NCBI GenBank assembly: GCA_903813345.2
Contig: CAIIXF020000008.1
Location: 11,933,278 to 11,993,277 of the forward strand
Length of the DNA stretch: 60,000 bases
Reading direction: 5' to 3'
DNA from: Owenia fusiformis
Taxonomy: Eukaryota > Annelida > Polychaeta > Sabellida > Oweniidae
The notes beneath the pieces are model-generated. The model was given only the letters and a program-made list of their open reading frames with translations, was not told the origin of the DNA and ran no database searches. Shown in pieces: positions 1-11,050 of this stretch. The stretch's first letter is position 1. Each line of letters opens with the position of its first letter. Made by a program: the position numbers and the translations under genes.

Positions 1-233
1 GAAAATACAATAATAAACACTGTTTCAAAAAGTTAGCGATATCCTGGAACTGATCCGCATACCCCTCACCACTGTAACCATGACAACCATAACTTTAACA
101 AATTTAGATATTATTAGATGAAAGTTGGTAGATATATTGTTATAAAGTTCCTCTAATCTGTAGCAATTTCATTACAAAAAATTAAAGTCTCTTAAATTTA
201 GAGTATTTGTATCTTTACTTTCCGGACACCCTG
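1..233. mobile_element. MITE, one end of a CAGGGTGTCCGG family element, cut by the window edge
   Basis: The last ~25 bases (TGTATCTTTACTTTCCGGACACCCTG, ending at 233 and followed by TA) and the sequence inside them match, in inverted orientation, the element at 39018-40086, including its CGATATCCTGGAACTG and TACCCCTCACCAC stretches. This is therefore one arm of the same non-autonomous family. The other end lies outside the window. It sits about 70 bp beyond the stop codon of the GPCR gene and may form part of that gene's 3' flank. Confidence 0.75.
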
Positions 234-303
234 TAATTGAGTATCAATGATGTTTGAAAATGGACTTGTATTTACCATCAAAATATGCCTGCACATTTAA
301 GCA

Positions 304-1392
304 TTAAGCCACATTTGCTGTTTCCGTGTTCTGACTCCCAGTGCGTGCTCCCGTATCTTGTGTAACAGGGCCAACCTGGTTCTTTCTTTTGAACATCGAC
401 ATTACCTCAGCTCTAAACTTCCGTGTGCAAACCGAGTAAAGAACAACGTTTACGGCACAGTTACCATACACAGCCACGACACTATATATCGCCAATACAA
501 AGAGCTGAACCTCCGCTTCGATATTCCCCTCGCTCTGGAGTCGAAATAAATCAGGATAAATGAATTGATAAACAACCGTTGGTGTTACTGCTGCGACGAG
601 GAATACGCTAATGGCGAACATAACGGCGGTCATTGATGTCATCTTCGGTTGGACACCGCCTTGGATCATATTCATGCGTTTATACTTTCCCACCACCAAA
701 GCGATGATAATGAAGATGTTGCAGCTGCTGACGCCGATGACAGGAATTATCATGAACACGCAGAGGTCAATCCAGGGGAAAATATATCGAACAAAGTGAT
801 AATGGTCGCCGTGGACGCTAACTCCGCATGAGAAGAGTTGTGTGTTGTTCAACCCTTGTATAGATTCATACGTGATAAAGAAGTGAAAGTTTACGGCAGC
901 AAGAAAGCTAGCAAAAAACAAAGCTACGCCGTATATTCTCAACCGAGTGAAGTAGATCCGCAATTTATGGGGAATGCCTACTGCAACCGCTCGTTCTATC
1001 GCCACCAACATCACCAGCCAAGCGGAAAAGTCGGTAAAAAGATAATTGAAGAATCGATATGTTTTACAGTAAAAATTCGAGGTGCTGGTGAAATCTTTCC
1101 CTGTGATGAACATTAGGACATATCTAGTCGGGCCAATGACAAGACAGAGAATATCTGAGATACTCAGCAGCAAAAGAATCTGGCTTGTTGGAGATTCTCG
1201 ATAACGTTGACGTCTCAGCACAACTATGTTAAGGATATTTCCCAAGATCCCGACCACCATAAGGGTTGGCAAAGAGACACGCCAGACCTTCACTGCTATC
1301 CTATATTGTAAAAAATCACTCAATCGGCCCGTAATAGCACTCGAATTAGTTGTCGCAATGATAGTCATTGGTTCTGCTGTCACGGACTCCAT
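304..1392 (-). CDS. Rhodopsin-like (class A) G-protein-coupled receptor, single exon, 362 aa
   Basis: Complete intronless ORF from ATG 1392 to TAA 304. Seven hydrophobic segments are visible at about residues 37-60, 71-94, 109-133, 152-174, 203-235, 252-278 and 296-320. Class-A marks: GN pair in TM1 (51-52), SxSD in TM2 (77-80), Cys109 at the top of TM3 paired by family rule with Cys189 in extracellular loop 2, and an N-terminal N-glycosylation site (NSS, 16-18). The DRY motif is ERA (133-135), the TM6 CWxP is replaced by VTP (269-271), and TM7 NPxxY is reduced to an N-x3-Y form (315-319). The tail after TM7 is basic, then polar. Overall style fits the invertebrate peptide-receptor-like group (FMRFamide/TRH-receptor-like), which is often single-exon and multi-copy. 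The ligand is unknown. It would act at the plasma membrane through G proteins. Confidence 0.88.
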   Translation of the reverse strand: MESVTAEPMTIIATTNSSAITGRLSDFLQYRIAVKVWRVSLPTLMVVGILGNILNIVVLRRQRYRESPTSQILLLLSISDILCLVIGPTRYVLMFITGKDFTSTSNFYCKTYRFFNYLFTDFSAWLVMLVAIERAVAVGIPHKLRIYFTRLRIYGVALFFASFLAAVNFHFFITYESIQGLNNTQLFSCGVSVHGDHYHFVRYIFPWIDLCVFMIIPVIGVSSCNIFIIIALVVGKYKRMNMIQGGVQPKMTSMTAVMFAISVFLVAAVTPTVVYQFIYPDLFRLQSEGNIEAEVQLFVLAIYSVVAVYGNCAVNVVLYSVCTRKFRAEVMSMFKRKNQVGPVTQDTGARTGSQNTETANVA

Positions 1393-1487
1393 TGTTGCAC
1401 TGATTGTGTTTTACTGGAAAGTGTTAGCATTTATATAAATCCGTCACAAAGGCTGATTATTAATTTCGTATTAGTTTTTCAATCTGC

Positions 1488-1960
1488 ATATTTATCCTAT
1501 GCCAAGTAGAGTTTTGGGGAGATAAGTTGGTAAGATATATCCCGTATCCTGATTTTGAGGTTTCCATATCCTGAACCTCCATATCTCCCGCCATATCTCC
1601 CGCTCCAGGGCATATCTTCCCGCTTCGAAAAAAAATTTGAAAAAAAGAAAAAATGTGAAAAATGTGAAAAAATAAAAAATTGAAAAAAGAAAAAAATAGA
1701 AAAATAGAAAAAATGAAAAAATGAGAAAAATGTGAAAAAATTGAAAAAATAAAAAAAATTGAAAGAAAATTAGAAAACTCTACTTGGTATAGGATAAAGC
1801 AGTTATGAACGGTCGATTTGGATATTGGGTTCATCCCTCGTGAGATATGCACATCTACCTTCGGTCCCTACGGTCCCTCAGGTAGATATGCATATCTCCC
1901 TCTGGATAAACCCCATATCAAAACCTCCCAGTACATAACCCTTATATATCTGGTATTGGT
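1488..1960. repeat. Hairpin repeat with A-rich GAAAAAAT minisatellite core
   Basis: Inverted arms at 1488-1515 (ATCCTATGCCAAGTAGAG) and 1775-1798 (CTCTACTTGGTATAGGAT) enclose an A-rich run of degenerate GAAAAAAT/GAAAAATG units (1627-1770). The right flank (1800-1950: GTTATGAACGGTCG ... CCTCCCAGTACATAAC) is shared with 21298-21372 in a kinase A intron, so this is a dispersed family. The 130-aa minus ORF across it (1460-1852) is a by-product of the A-rich run, not a gene. Confidence 0.6.
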
Positions 1961-2841
1961 ATAACAGTAATAGACGAACCGAATGTTTTGAAATTTTTAT
2001 TGAGTAACCACAAGTCTGCAAATTAAAATATATGAAGGGTAAGTCATAATGTGTGCAAGTATTGTAAAATTAAAAATATATATATACCACTGGCGGATCC
2101 AGAAGCTAACAAGGGGAGGGGGTAAATTTCAAAGCAGGAAATAAAACTTTTGGGCCCCTAACTCTGAAATTAGGCCAATATTATGAAATTCTGAGACCCA
2201 TTTTTTAGATAATTTGGGCCCACCCAAGGGGGGGGGGGTTGTAGCAAAATGAAAAATATGGACGTTTTGGGACATTCTGTAATATCCTCAATGGAACAAA
2301 ATGTTTGTGTTGTATTTCATGATCTCCAAAGTAAACTTTTCTTTCTAAAATGGCGGGAAATTCAAATATTTGAAAATAATAAGATAACAACTTCATTTTC
2401 AAAAGGCATATTGTTCAAAAAATGTTTCAGATAGTTTTTCAATTCATGAAAAGTAATATTTCAATGATTAAACTGCTTTCTCAAAACTTTCCACTGGGCC
2501 TTTAAATAACTTGAATATGTGCATATATTTTTGCGATCAGTGGTAAAGATTATACAATCGAATTGTTTTCTTGCAAACATTATAATGATTACCCGTTCAC
2601 GCTTTGCGTTCGTTCGACTTCGCTTCTTAAAAGAGAGCTTCGTCTCCATTGCGTGCAGGATGAATATGTATGCGCAAGTGACAATTGGAAAGTACCAAGA
2701 ATGGTTACACAACACAACAAGAAAAAGAAAACATCTAAGAGTGCACCAGTTCTTTGAAAAAAACTACTTTTAGAACACCTTGTATATCACATGTAGGGTT
2801 TATTCCACACAACCTGTCTTACATCATGCACATACCTTATA
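1961..2841. other. Intergenic stretch without a supported gene
   Basis: I see only a G-run at 2229-2238 and a short dispersed repeat at about 2590-2660 (TACCC start, TTCGACTTCGCTTCTT core) whose better-preserved relatives are at 50810-50884 and 56976-57060. The short ORFs on both strands here overlap that repeat and show no family features. Confidence 0.5.
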
Positions 2842-3328
2842 CAGGGTGACACAAAAATGCCACCCACTTATTTTAATATAACTTTCTAAATAATTGAGGA
2901 ATCAATTGTGATTTTTCTTGTGTAGATAAAGTGTTCAATGGAGAAAATAGTGTTGTACTTGGATAGCATCAACAACTTTGAGATTTAGAGATATCACGAT
3001 TTCTGTCCAGGCATGCTCTCAGTGAAATTGTCAAAAATACAGTTTTCTGAAATCTGGGATTTCTATCTTACCTATTATTTCAGTTATTTCTGGATTGCTT
3101 ATACTATAGCTTCCACATACATCATCAATAATATGTCACATCTACCCATTTTTGTCAAATGACTCGCTTATTGGGTAAAATAAGAAAGACAGATTTTCTA
3201 ATTTAGATTTTTGAGGGATTTTGTGTCAGAGCATGCCTCCGCGGAAAATGAAATATCTATTGATTTCCAAGTCTTTGATGCTATGCAAAATTCCAAAATT
3301 AATGGGTGGCATATTTTGTGTCACCCTG
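2842..3328. mobile_element. MITE with CAGGGTGACACAAAAATG ends and TA target duplication
   Basis: The left end CAGGGTGACACAAAAATGCC at 2842 is preceded by TA (2840-2841). The right end, its reverse complement with small changes (GGCATATTTTGTGTCACCCTG), ends at 3328 and is followed by TA (3329-3330). About 487 bp, no coding capacity. TA duplication is the rule for Tc1/mariner-type elements. A lone copy of one end is visible at about 27505-27540 (GTGTCACCCTGTA) in a kinase A intron. Confidence 0.8.
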
Positions 3329-3369
3329 TAATTAGTTTTCTCTTGCTAAAGCTTTATGGTGTTACGGGC

Positions 3370-3585
3370 TGTTGTTTTTACGTTACTAGAAAGTTAAATG
3401 TCTTCCCAAACGAATACACACGAAATCAAACTTGAAATCTTAACTGTATTGCTCAGATAATTTCTTTAAATCCTACATCAAATCTACATCATTGTCTTTG
3501 CTTCAAATCGGTTAATGATGACACCGTACATCTAAAGTGCACAACGGCGTGTTTTGTCACTGTACGTTGTCGATGGTTAGGCGTG
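3370..3585. repeat. Solo terminal repeat of the 29289-30652 element family
   Basis: This stretch (ACGTTACTAGAAAGTTAAAT ... CACTGTACGTTGTCGATGG ... GGCGTG) matches the terminal inverted repeat of the 1.36 kb element at 29289-30652 over about 210 bp. It ends at the same GGCGTG boundary. Only one arm is present, so it is a truncated or recombined copy. Confidence 0.7.
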
Positions 3586-4080
3586 TCCGAGAAATCCGAG
3601 AATGCGTCGACACGTAAGATAAAACTGCTAGCTTGAAGTAATTGCTAGTAATTGAAGAAATTTGATTTATTGCACTTACACACATTTACACAATGGGACC
3701 AATTAAACCAAACATCTTACTTAACAGCAGCTAGCACACCTGAGGCTGAAAATATGTGTTATTCATTATAATAGGTTTACGATTGCATTGTTTAACAGTT
3801 CTTTTTACAAATCACACATATCCCTACAAAAGTTACCCATTTGACCTTAAGCATATACAGTTATCTAAGAGCCACATCTTTTCAAGAATTGCCCATATAT
3901 TTAATGAAATCACTTTTGGTACAACGGCACACTATTACAATGTACTGTATATTGTGCTTCTAGACATTAGGCAATTAACATTACAACTTTTAAACATTCA
4001 TAGTTATAGAAACTAAAACGAAGTTATTGGGTCTGGAGGTATTGTGATATATAGATTAAGGGACAATGTGATCTGGGACT
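3586..4080. other. Intergenic stretch, nothing recognised
   Basis: AT-rich sequence with no convincing ORF, tRNA or repeat structure that I can see. The 86-codon ORF at 3756-4016 has no recognisable features. Confidence 0.4.
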
Positions 4081-4084
4081 GGTT

Positions 4085-5275
4085 GCGGATGAGACAATAA
4101 CTAGCTTGTTGACAGACAGACACAAGAACACAAATGTGTACAAAATGTCCCCACCAATGGGTGATCCCGTCAAATGGTTATCCTGAAAATGAGTAGACAG
4201 GACTTCAGCGACTCAATTTGAGGACGGGAAATCCAAATTGGCACCTTAAATTTTAACCAGAATGCCATAAAATTAGTCAGTTCTAGATTTTCATACTATG
4301 AACCATCCCAGAAAATTTGAAATTGATCCGACAAACAGTTAACCAGAAAACGGGTAAACAAGACTTTACAGACAAGATTTAAGGATGGAAAATCCAAAAT
4401 GGCTGCCTTGACATTTACCCAGAATGTCAAAAAACTAATCAGTTCTAGATTTTCATACTGAGAATCATCCCTGAAAATTTGAAATTGATCTACCAAACGT
4501 TTCACCTGAAAACGCGTAGACAAGACTTTACTGACAAGATTTTAGAACGGAAAATCCAAAATGGCTGCCTTGACACTTACCAAAAATGCCAAAAAACTAA
4601 TCAGATCTAAATTTTCATACTAAGAATCATCCCTGAAAATTTGAAATTGATCTACCAAACGTTTCACCTGAAAACGCGTAGACAAGACTTTACTGACAAG
4701 ATTTTAGGACGGAAAATCCAAAATGGCTGCCTTGACATTTACCCAGAATACCAAAAAACTAACCAGATCTAGATTTTTGTACTGAGAATCATCCCTGAAA
4801 ATTTAAAATTGATCTACCAAACGGTTCACCTGAAAACGTGTAGACAAGACTTTACAAACAAAATTTTAGGACGAAAAAATGCAAAATGGCCGACAATAAA
4901 AAAGTGATTGTGAGTTTTTGCTGATTTCTTTTTACAAAATTATCACATATAACTACCATTAACAATAACATAGGCTTTTACAACAAAGTACACATGAAAT
5001 TATTTATAAAGCTACAAAATAGTTGAAGTATGAAAACTCAAAAACACCATTCAATATGATACAAAGTATTATCACACGCTAACTTTTCTTAAGACATTGA
5101 AATGGCTGCCATGACTGAGCTAACAGGTCCAAAACCTAATCAGATGGAGAATGAAGTGAGCTGAACAAGATGTTAAAGTTTGAAAAGCAACTGTGAAGGA
5201 CGGACAGACAGACAAACAGACGGACGGACGCGCCTAGGCCGACAATATGACCCCACACTATGTGGTGGGGACATA
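4085..5275. repeat. Repeat element with ~160-bp tandem units, ends in GTCCCCAC/GTGGGGAC
   Basis: Four to five tandem units of about 160 bp are visible by the recurring phrase TTTTCATACTGAGAATCATCC near 4288, 4450, 4612 and 4774, each followed by ...AAATCCAAAATGGCTGCCTTGACA. The array lies between TGTCCCCACCAATGG (4147-4161) and TGTGGTGGGGACA (5259-5271), which are inverted. GACGGACAGACAGACAAACA-type sequence precedes the right end (5199-5230). Similar GACGGACAGACGG sequence occurs at 41777-41805. Non-coding; the short ORF at 4296-4523 simply spans the units. Confidence 0.7.
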
Positions 5276-5279
5276 AAAA

Positions 5280-5925
5280 GAAATCACAAAACTATATACC
5301 CTCTGTAAAGAAAACACGGCATTAACATGACAAAATGTAACCACCTAGTTGCTCACAATATTATGAGTTCAATCTTAAGTCAGATTTGAATTTCTGAGAA
5401 CTTGTAGATGATCTTGAAAAAATAATTTGGTCAATTTCAAGCAAGTTGAAAAATATATTTTTGACCCTGAAAAGGTCATTGAAAGTGAAATCTCAAATCT
5501 AAAGTCAGATTTGAACTTCTGAGAACTTGTAGATGATTTTTTAAAAAATGGTCGATTTGAAGCAAGATGAAAAATATCTTTTTGACCTTGAGAAGGTCAT
5601 TGAAGGTCAAATCTCAAATCAGATTTGAACTTCTGATAACTTTAGATGATTTAGAAAAAAATTGGTCAATTTGAAGCAAGTTGAAAATACCTTTTTGACC
5701 TTCAAAAGGTCATTAAAGGTCAAATCTTAAATATAATGTCAGATTTGAACTTCTCAAAACATGTAGGTGATTTTGAAAAGAATTGAAGTCAGTTTAAACA
5801 GTATTTGTTAAGTCATTGGAAGTTGTAAGAATTTGTTAAAGACGCCGATCGCAAACCACCAACCGCCGTCAAAAAACGGAGACCACCACACTATGTCACC
5901 ACTTCTAGGTGGTAACATAAAAAGG
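5280..5925. repeat. Tandem array of ~116-bp GACCTT-type units
   Basis: Four degenerate units carry AGTCAGATTTGAACTTCTGA ... GAAGCAAGTTGAAAAATAT ... TTTTTGACCTTGAAAAGGTC in order, beginning near 5375, 5498, 5613 and 5738. The right boundary (CACCACTTCTAGGTGGTAAC, 5898-5917) resembles the left one (GTAACCACCTAGTTG, 5338-5352) in inverted orientation. A related fragment is at 41400-41475. Non-coding. Confidence 0.65.
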
Positions 5926-7246
5926 TGCAATGTCTTTTACCCATCATATCTTTTTTATTTTTTGTTATAATTAGACCAAACATTCAGAGGTATGATGTGC
6001 ACTTTGGCCAAATGGAGAAAGTTCGAAGAATTTCGTTATGATAAAAAAGTGACAAAGGATTGAACAAAACTCCCAAAATCGTGAGTGTGACTTTTAACCA
6101 TAAATTGACGTCATAAATTCGAGAAATCCTATAACCAGCAATATGCTCCAGAAAGGGATCTTCTGAGACATGAAGTTCAATTGTTAGTTACGTTTAGAAG
6201 AATACACTATTTTAAAAGTTTTCAATCCAATTAAACTTTGTTAAAAATATCAGTTATATAATGAAAGTCCGATTAATTACAACCATTTTGTTATAAAATC
6301 TGAGGAAATATCCTTCAGATTCATAGGTCTCTTCTCAGTTAAAAATGTTAGGGGTGGGGGTAACATATATTACAATAAACTGGAAATTGTAAGATAATTA
6401 TAACTCTTAATCTTTCTCAATGACCCAAAAATATGTTATACATCCTATACTTAGCTCATGCATACCAAACAAAATTTTTGTCAGATGTGACATATAAATG
6501 TGTTTATTGAGCAAAATGGTTACATCATATCCCTAATTTGACTGGTATTTGAATCGTAAACGTGTCTAAACATCATGTTTTAGGCGGGTTTTGGCACTTC
6601 CATAATTTTCTGTCAGTGTGTCAATGTTTATTTTAAACCTGTCAGTTATAACCAGTCCAGTCGGGGACAGGCTTTACAATGGTTATAGAATATAACATAT
6701 AGAAATGATATCTTAGGCTTAGAGGGAAAAGTATACTCTGTATAATAGCAAAATGTAATTTATGACGTAATTTAATGGAAAAAGTCACATTACTGACATG
6801 AAAATAAGATTTGCACAATCAAAAAGTATTGTTAACCTTTGAGGAACAAATACATATCATCGTTGTGAAACAAAATTTCCAAGAAAGAAAGTATCTATAT
6901 AACAGGCCAAAGTGTTTTCAATTATGTAGAGGTTGTAACAACTTGGACAGTGTAGACCAAAGTGAGTAAACTTAACACAAGCACTTTAAATCTTGTTTTA
7001 TTTTTATGAAATTAATATTGGTATCAATATTAATAGGTATTGTACATAAGGACACATAGATAAGCATACAACACTGTACAATAATACACAATATCTATAT
7101 AACAGCCGATTCTCCAATTCCTTATAATTCTTTTTGAAATAAAACCACATGTATCTATGTCTGACGTTTGTAAATGGAGCTGCCAGAGTGCTGATGAGTT
7201 GACATAAAATTCTGAATATCTTTTCAGAAAAGAATTATGTAATCAC
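5926..7246. other. Intergenic stretch, nothing recognised
   Basis: No ORF of note, no RNA gene and no clear repeat boundary on either strand. Confidence 0.4.
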
Positions 7247-7864
7247 TGTTACGCGGAATATGGCATATATTCATGGTTGCGCGGTATTTGTGATACGGAT
7301 ATATGACATACTCACCTGCTGTATACAGGTATATGGCATATTCCGCAGGTGAGTATGGCATATACCGCAGTGAAAATGCGATACATTGATTTCAGTGAAT
7401 ACCCGAAACTCACCTGCGGAATATGTCATACCCCACATAGGTGAATATGACATATACCGCAGGTGAAAACGTGATACAGAAAGTCTTGATTTGATTTGTT
7501 ACGAGAATCAACTCCAAATGTAAAACTATGCAGGATTACCAATATAGTTAGTGCTTCGAGTACTAATGTATGAATCCTCGATTTACTGAGAAAGTTTATT
7601 ACGTGAGATTGCTGAGTGATATTTCTGCATGAGTTGATATATTTGATGCTCTGTACTGTTGATTCAGAAATCATTTCAATAATTCATAAAATTTTGCCCA
7701 TTCGTTCAATCGATGCAACTGACAATTATGTACTTCCGTATCACATTCTCATTGGTTAGTAAGTATGCCATATACCGCAGGTGAATCTGTCATACACCGC
7801 AAGTGAATATGTCATATTCGTTGCGGAATATGACATATATTTGTATTGTGTTTACCGCGTAACA
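7247..7864. mobile_element. Non-autonomous DNA element with subterminal CATAT/CCGCAGGTGA motif arrays
   Basis: Terminal inverted repeats TGTTACGCGG (7247-7256) and CCGCGTAACA (7855-7864) are flanked by an exact 5-bp duplication ATCAC (7242-7246 and 7865-7869). Inside both ends lie many copies, in both orientations, of a motif like TATGNCATATNCCGCAGGTGA (for example around 7330-7370, 7408-7465 and 7765-7850). Clustered subterminal motifs are typical of transposase-binding repeats. About 618 bp with no transposase. The two ORFs on the minus strand (7271-7674) are built from the motif array. Confidence 0.75.
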
Positions 7865-8680
7865 ATCACAATGTAACCAGACAATTTCACAATTTGGCAG
7901 CATTTCAAACTGCGTGCCTAATATGTATGCAACTTGAATACCGTCACAGGTAGTAATCAAACAGCACTCTCATGCAAAATCCGCAGATTCTGGTAGCAAG
8001 TCCTTAGATATTTAAATTTTTTTGATTGTATTTAGATAAACTTGGTCGACTATATTTGATATAGGCATGCACAAGGCCATCTACTTAGGGTGCAAATGTA
8101 ATTGTATTTTCAAATATCTAATATTATGAAATTAACTATAAAATATTAAAAACCCAAATTAATCTCAGATATATGAATAACAGCCTACATATGAACAAAT
8201 GACGTTTGGTGTTCTAGAATAACAGTATGATGCAAGACGCAGCTGTGTGTGTATAACAAATATTAAAATTGAGATCGATGTTGATTCAGATAAAATTGAA
8301 ATGCCATTTGTGATATGCCTAAACCCTTAAATGGTTAGGGGGCAGATCAAAGATTTCAAAGATTTTTTCGATAACTTTTTTCGTAGTTCACGTCTTTTGA
8401 ACTGAAATGTTCTGGCTTTCTTAAAATTGAATAATTGGCATTTTCAACGAAAAAAACCTCTGACTCACCAGGAGGAAAATTATAGCTGGCTAAAGTTACT
8501 GACATGCCCAAATTGTCTTCAAATTCATCCAAAATTTGTATTTTCTTATGTTAACTAAAAACTCATTTTCAAAAGTCTGTGGAATTTGTTGGAATTATGT
8601 CATGTTGCATGACGTCTTAATAAAATATCCTGGTATAAGTATAAATTTGCAGGACATCTAGAATGGGCCAAAAATGGGTA
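7865..8680. other. Intergenic stretch, nothing recognised
   Basis: No supported gene or repeat boundary. Confidence 0.35.
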
Positions 8681-8689
8681 GGAACTGTC

Positions 8690-9077
8690 AAGTTTCATAC
8701 CATGCACTTTTCTAATACAAATCTAGTAAAATATTAAAACATCGTAATGTAAAAATATTACAATTAAAATTAATGAGATAACTTTACGACTACATCTGCT
8801 TCACTATAAAAATACATAAACTCACAACAGAGTCCATACTGATAACGATGCTTGACAGAATAACATTGGTCAAGACCTATTCTGCTACTGACAAACTTAA
8901 ACAAAGGTTGTGTTCTATGGTATCATATTTATAATCAAGTTCCATACCATGCACTTTTCTAATACAAATCTAGTAAAATATTAAAACATTGTAATGTCAA
9001 AATATTACAATTAAAATTAATGAGATAAATTACAATTACATCTGCTTCACTATAAAAATACATAAACTCACAACATT
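8690..9077. repeat. Direct duplication of ~140 bp, offset 248 bp
   Basis: 8690-8829 (CATACCATGCACTTTTCTAA ... AATACATAAACTCACAACA) recurs at 8941-9077 with only a few changes, separated by about 110 bp of unlike sequence. Non-coding. Confidence 0.75.
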
Positions 9078-9268
9078 TATAATTAATCATTTACATGTTG
9101 CTGTTACAAGAACATGTTCAAAAAACATCACATAAGTGATGTGCTGAAAATGTATACTAGGGTGTGTAATGCAGGATTACTATTACCAAATGGAATAGTA
9201 ATCTCAAATACCTGTGTGCTACTCTAATACTGTACCATTTTTATCATTAAGTGTATTTACATGTTTAA

Positions 9269-10185
9269 AGGGATATTCCTTGCCAGACAATCCCTCTCCT
9301 GATATGGAAGGTATAACCATATACAATGTTTGATATGTTCGATATTGATCATTTAAAAATATTGTGCTCATTTTGTGGAGGCTGCCGTCTTTTAAAGTTT
9401 CAATTTTCTTTTTCATTTATGGTTAAATTCTTCAGATACAGGGTGGTCAAAAAACTGGTAACCCTTACACCATTTCCTAATATCTTTGTCATTTTAAGAA
9501 ATAACTTTATACATTTGTACATCATTCAATTCCCTACCTACAGCCTACTTTATTTCACGACCATCAGATTGATAGTCACAATGTAACAGCACTTTAAAGA
9601 ACATTCCCGGTGGTGACTATTGCCCGGCGGTATAGAGAAATCTGTACATGTCGTCCAAAATGTCCCCACCTATGGGGATATGGCAGAGATAGAGAGTATA
9701 AGAATGACCTCAGGACAATTGCAGACCTCAAAAGTGAGATCATCTGTATCATTCAGGCCATACCTGCTGAGGAATGCATTTGGGTCATTGACAACTTGTG
9801 CAAGATTACCTACTGAATTACGTGATGGCCAAACCTGATGCATGTTGTTCAAAGTGCTGTAACTTTGTGACTATTAGTCTGATGGTCATGAAATATGGTA
9901 GGCTGATAGGAAATTGAATGATTTACAAATGAGTAAAATATCTGGGAGTAATTTTTTAAATGACAAAGATATAAGGAAAATGCAGGGTTTCCATTTTTTC
10001 CATCACTTCCTGTGTGAAATCTTAAAAGATGGCAGCCTACTGGAAATGAGCACTACATTTTTAAATGTTAAATATTGACTGTATCAAACCATTTTCCCAT
10101 GTTTTGCTTATGTTGAAAGGGAGGATGTAGTTTTATAATAATAGCTAACATATCAGGAGAGAAATTGTCAGACATGGAGTTTCCT
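9269..10185. mobile_element. TTAA-flanked hairpin MITE interrupted by a second element
   Basis: The ends AGGGATATTCCTTGCCAGAC (from 9269) and its diverged reverse complement (…GACATGGAGTTTCCT, to 10185) are each flanked by TTAA. The arms continue inward (GGCTGCCGTCTTTTAAAG at 9378; CTTAAAAGATGGCAGCCT at 10021). A second, decayed TIR element starting CAGGGTGGTCAAAAAAC at 9440 and ending near 10010 is nested between the arms. The same TTAA family is at 12135-12736. TTAA targets are typical of piggyBac/Kolobok-type elements. Confidence 0.65.
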
Positions 10186-10658
10186 TTAAAAAATTGAATG
10201 ATGCGTAGAAAATGTATATCTGAATACACAGGGTAAGTAATGTAGAACTATCAAATGAAATTGTAGTCTAAAAGATTATTTTCGTAGTATTTCTAATTAA
10301 AAATGGATGAAAAGTCTCGTATTCTGTAATATTAGTAATAAGTATGTAGGTAGCTAATAACTTTAAAAGGTTCTTATTAATGTTAAAGTCATTTATCATA
10401 AATCTATGACATTATAAAGTTACATAATTATATTGTCCACCTAAATTGTTATAAGATTTGAATAAGGATATCATTACACATTGGAAAATGGTTTTACCTA
10501 CTAATGAATGCGCTGATACTCAGAACTCCCTTAAACAATAGAATGCTAATAGTATAATGTGAATATCAACCATCATACACATTGAACATAATAAAATAAA
10601 TTCTAGTAATTAATTCACATTTAGGGTCAATAAAGCAACCATGAAAAAACAAAAATTA
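10186..10658. other. Intergenic stretch, nothing recognised
   Basis: AT-rich, no supported feature. Confidence 0.35.
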
Positions 10659-10835
10659 CAGTAAAACCTGTCTAAGTGGAAGATCTTTGGTAGTCCTGAA
10701 ACTGGTTCTGCTCGAGAGGTGTTCCACTTATAGAGGTTCATTTAACATTAAGTCAGTTTGTCGTTGGACTCTGAAAAGTGTTCCACTAACAGAGGTGTTC
10801 CACTTATAGAGGTTTTCCACTTTACAGGTACACTG
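10659..10835. mobile_element. Short MITE with CAGTAAAACCTGTCTAAGTG ends and TA duplication
   Basis: The left end is at 10659 after TA. The right end (…CCACTTTACAGGTACACTG) finishes at 10835 and is followed by TA. It holds internal repeats of GTGTTCCACTTATAGAGG (10721, 10793). About 177 bp. A longer relative in style (CAGTAGAACCTG) is at 36506-37007. Confidence 0.75.
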
Positions 10836-11050
10836 TACATAGAAGTGTTAGGTTGTCTTGTAGACAGAGCTGTACATGATTGTAGCGGGTGCTATGCCAA
10901 GTACGTATCAGAGAATATGAAAACAATTGGTCAGACTTCGGCCTCCCTTTCTCTTAGGTGTTCGAATTCCAAATAAATTGATGCACTCATGATGTAAGTT
11001 TACAATGGTGGTACTGTCCGATTAACCATTTGTTGTTATAGGTACATATA

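Noticed and set aside
1460-1852. 130-aa minus ORF rich in Phe/Ile/Ser
   Set aside because: It is the translation of an A-rich minisatellite between hairpin arms; composition is an artefact.
4085-5925. CRISPR-like array
   Set aside because: Units are 116-160 bp, degenerate along their whole length with no repeat/spacer alternation, in a eukaryotic setting.
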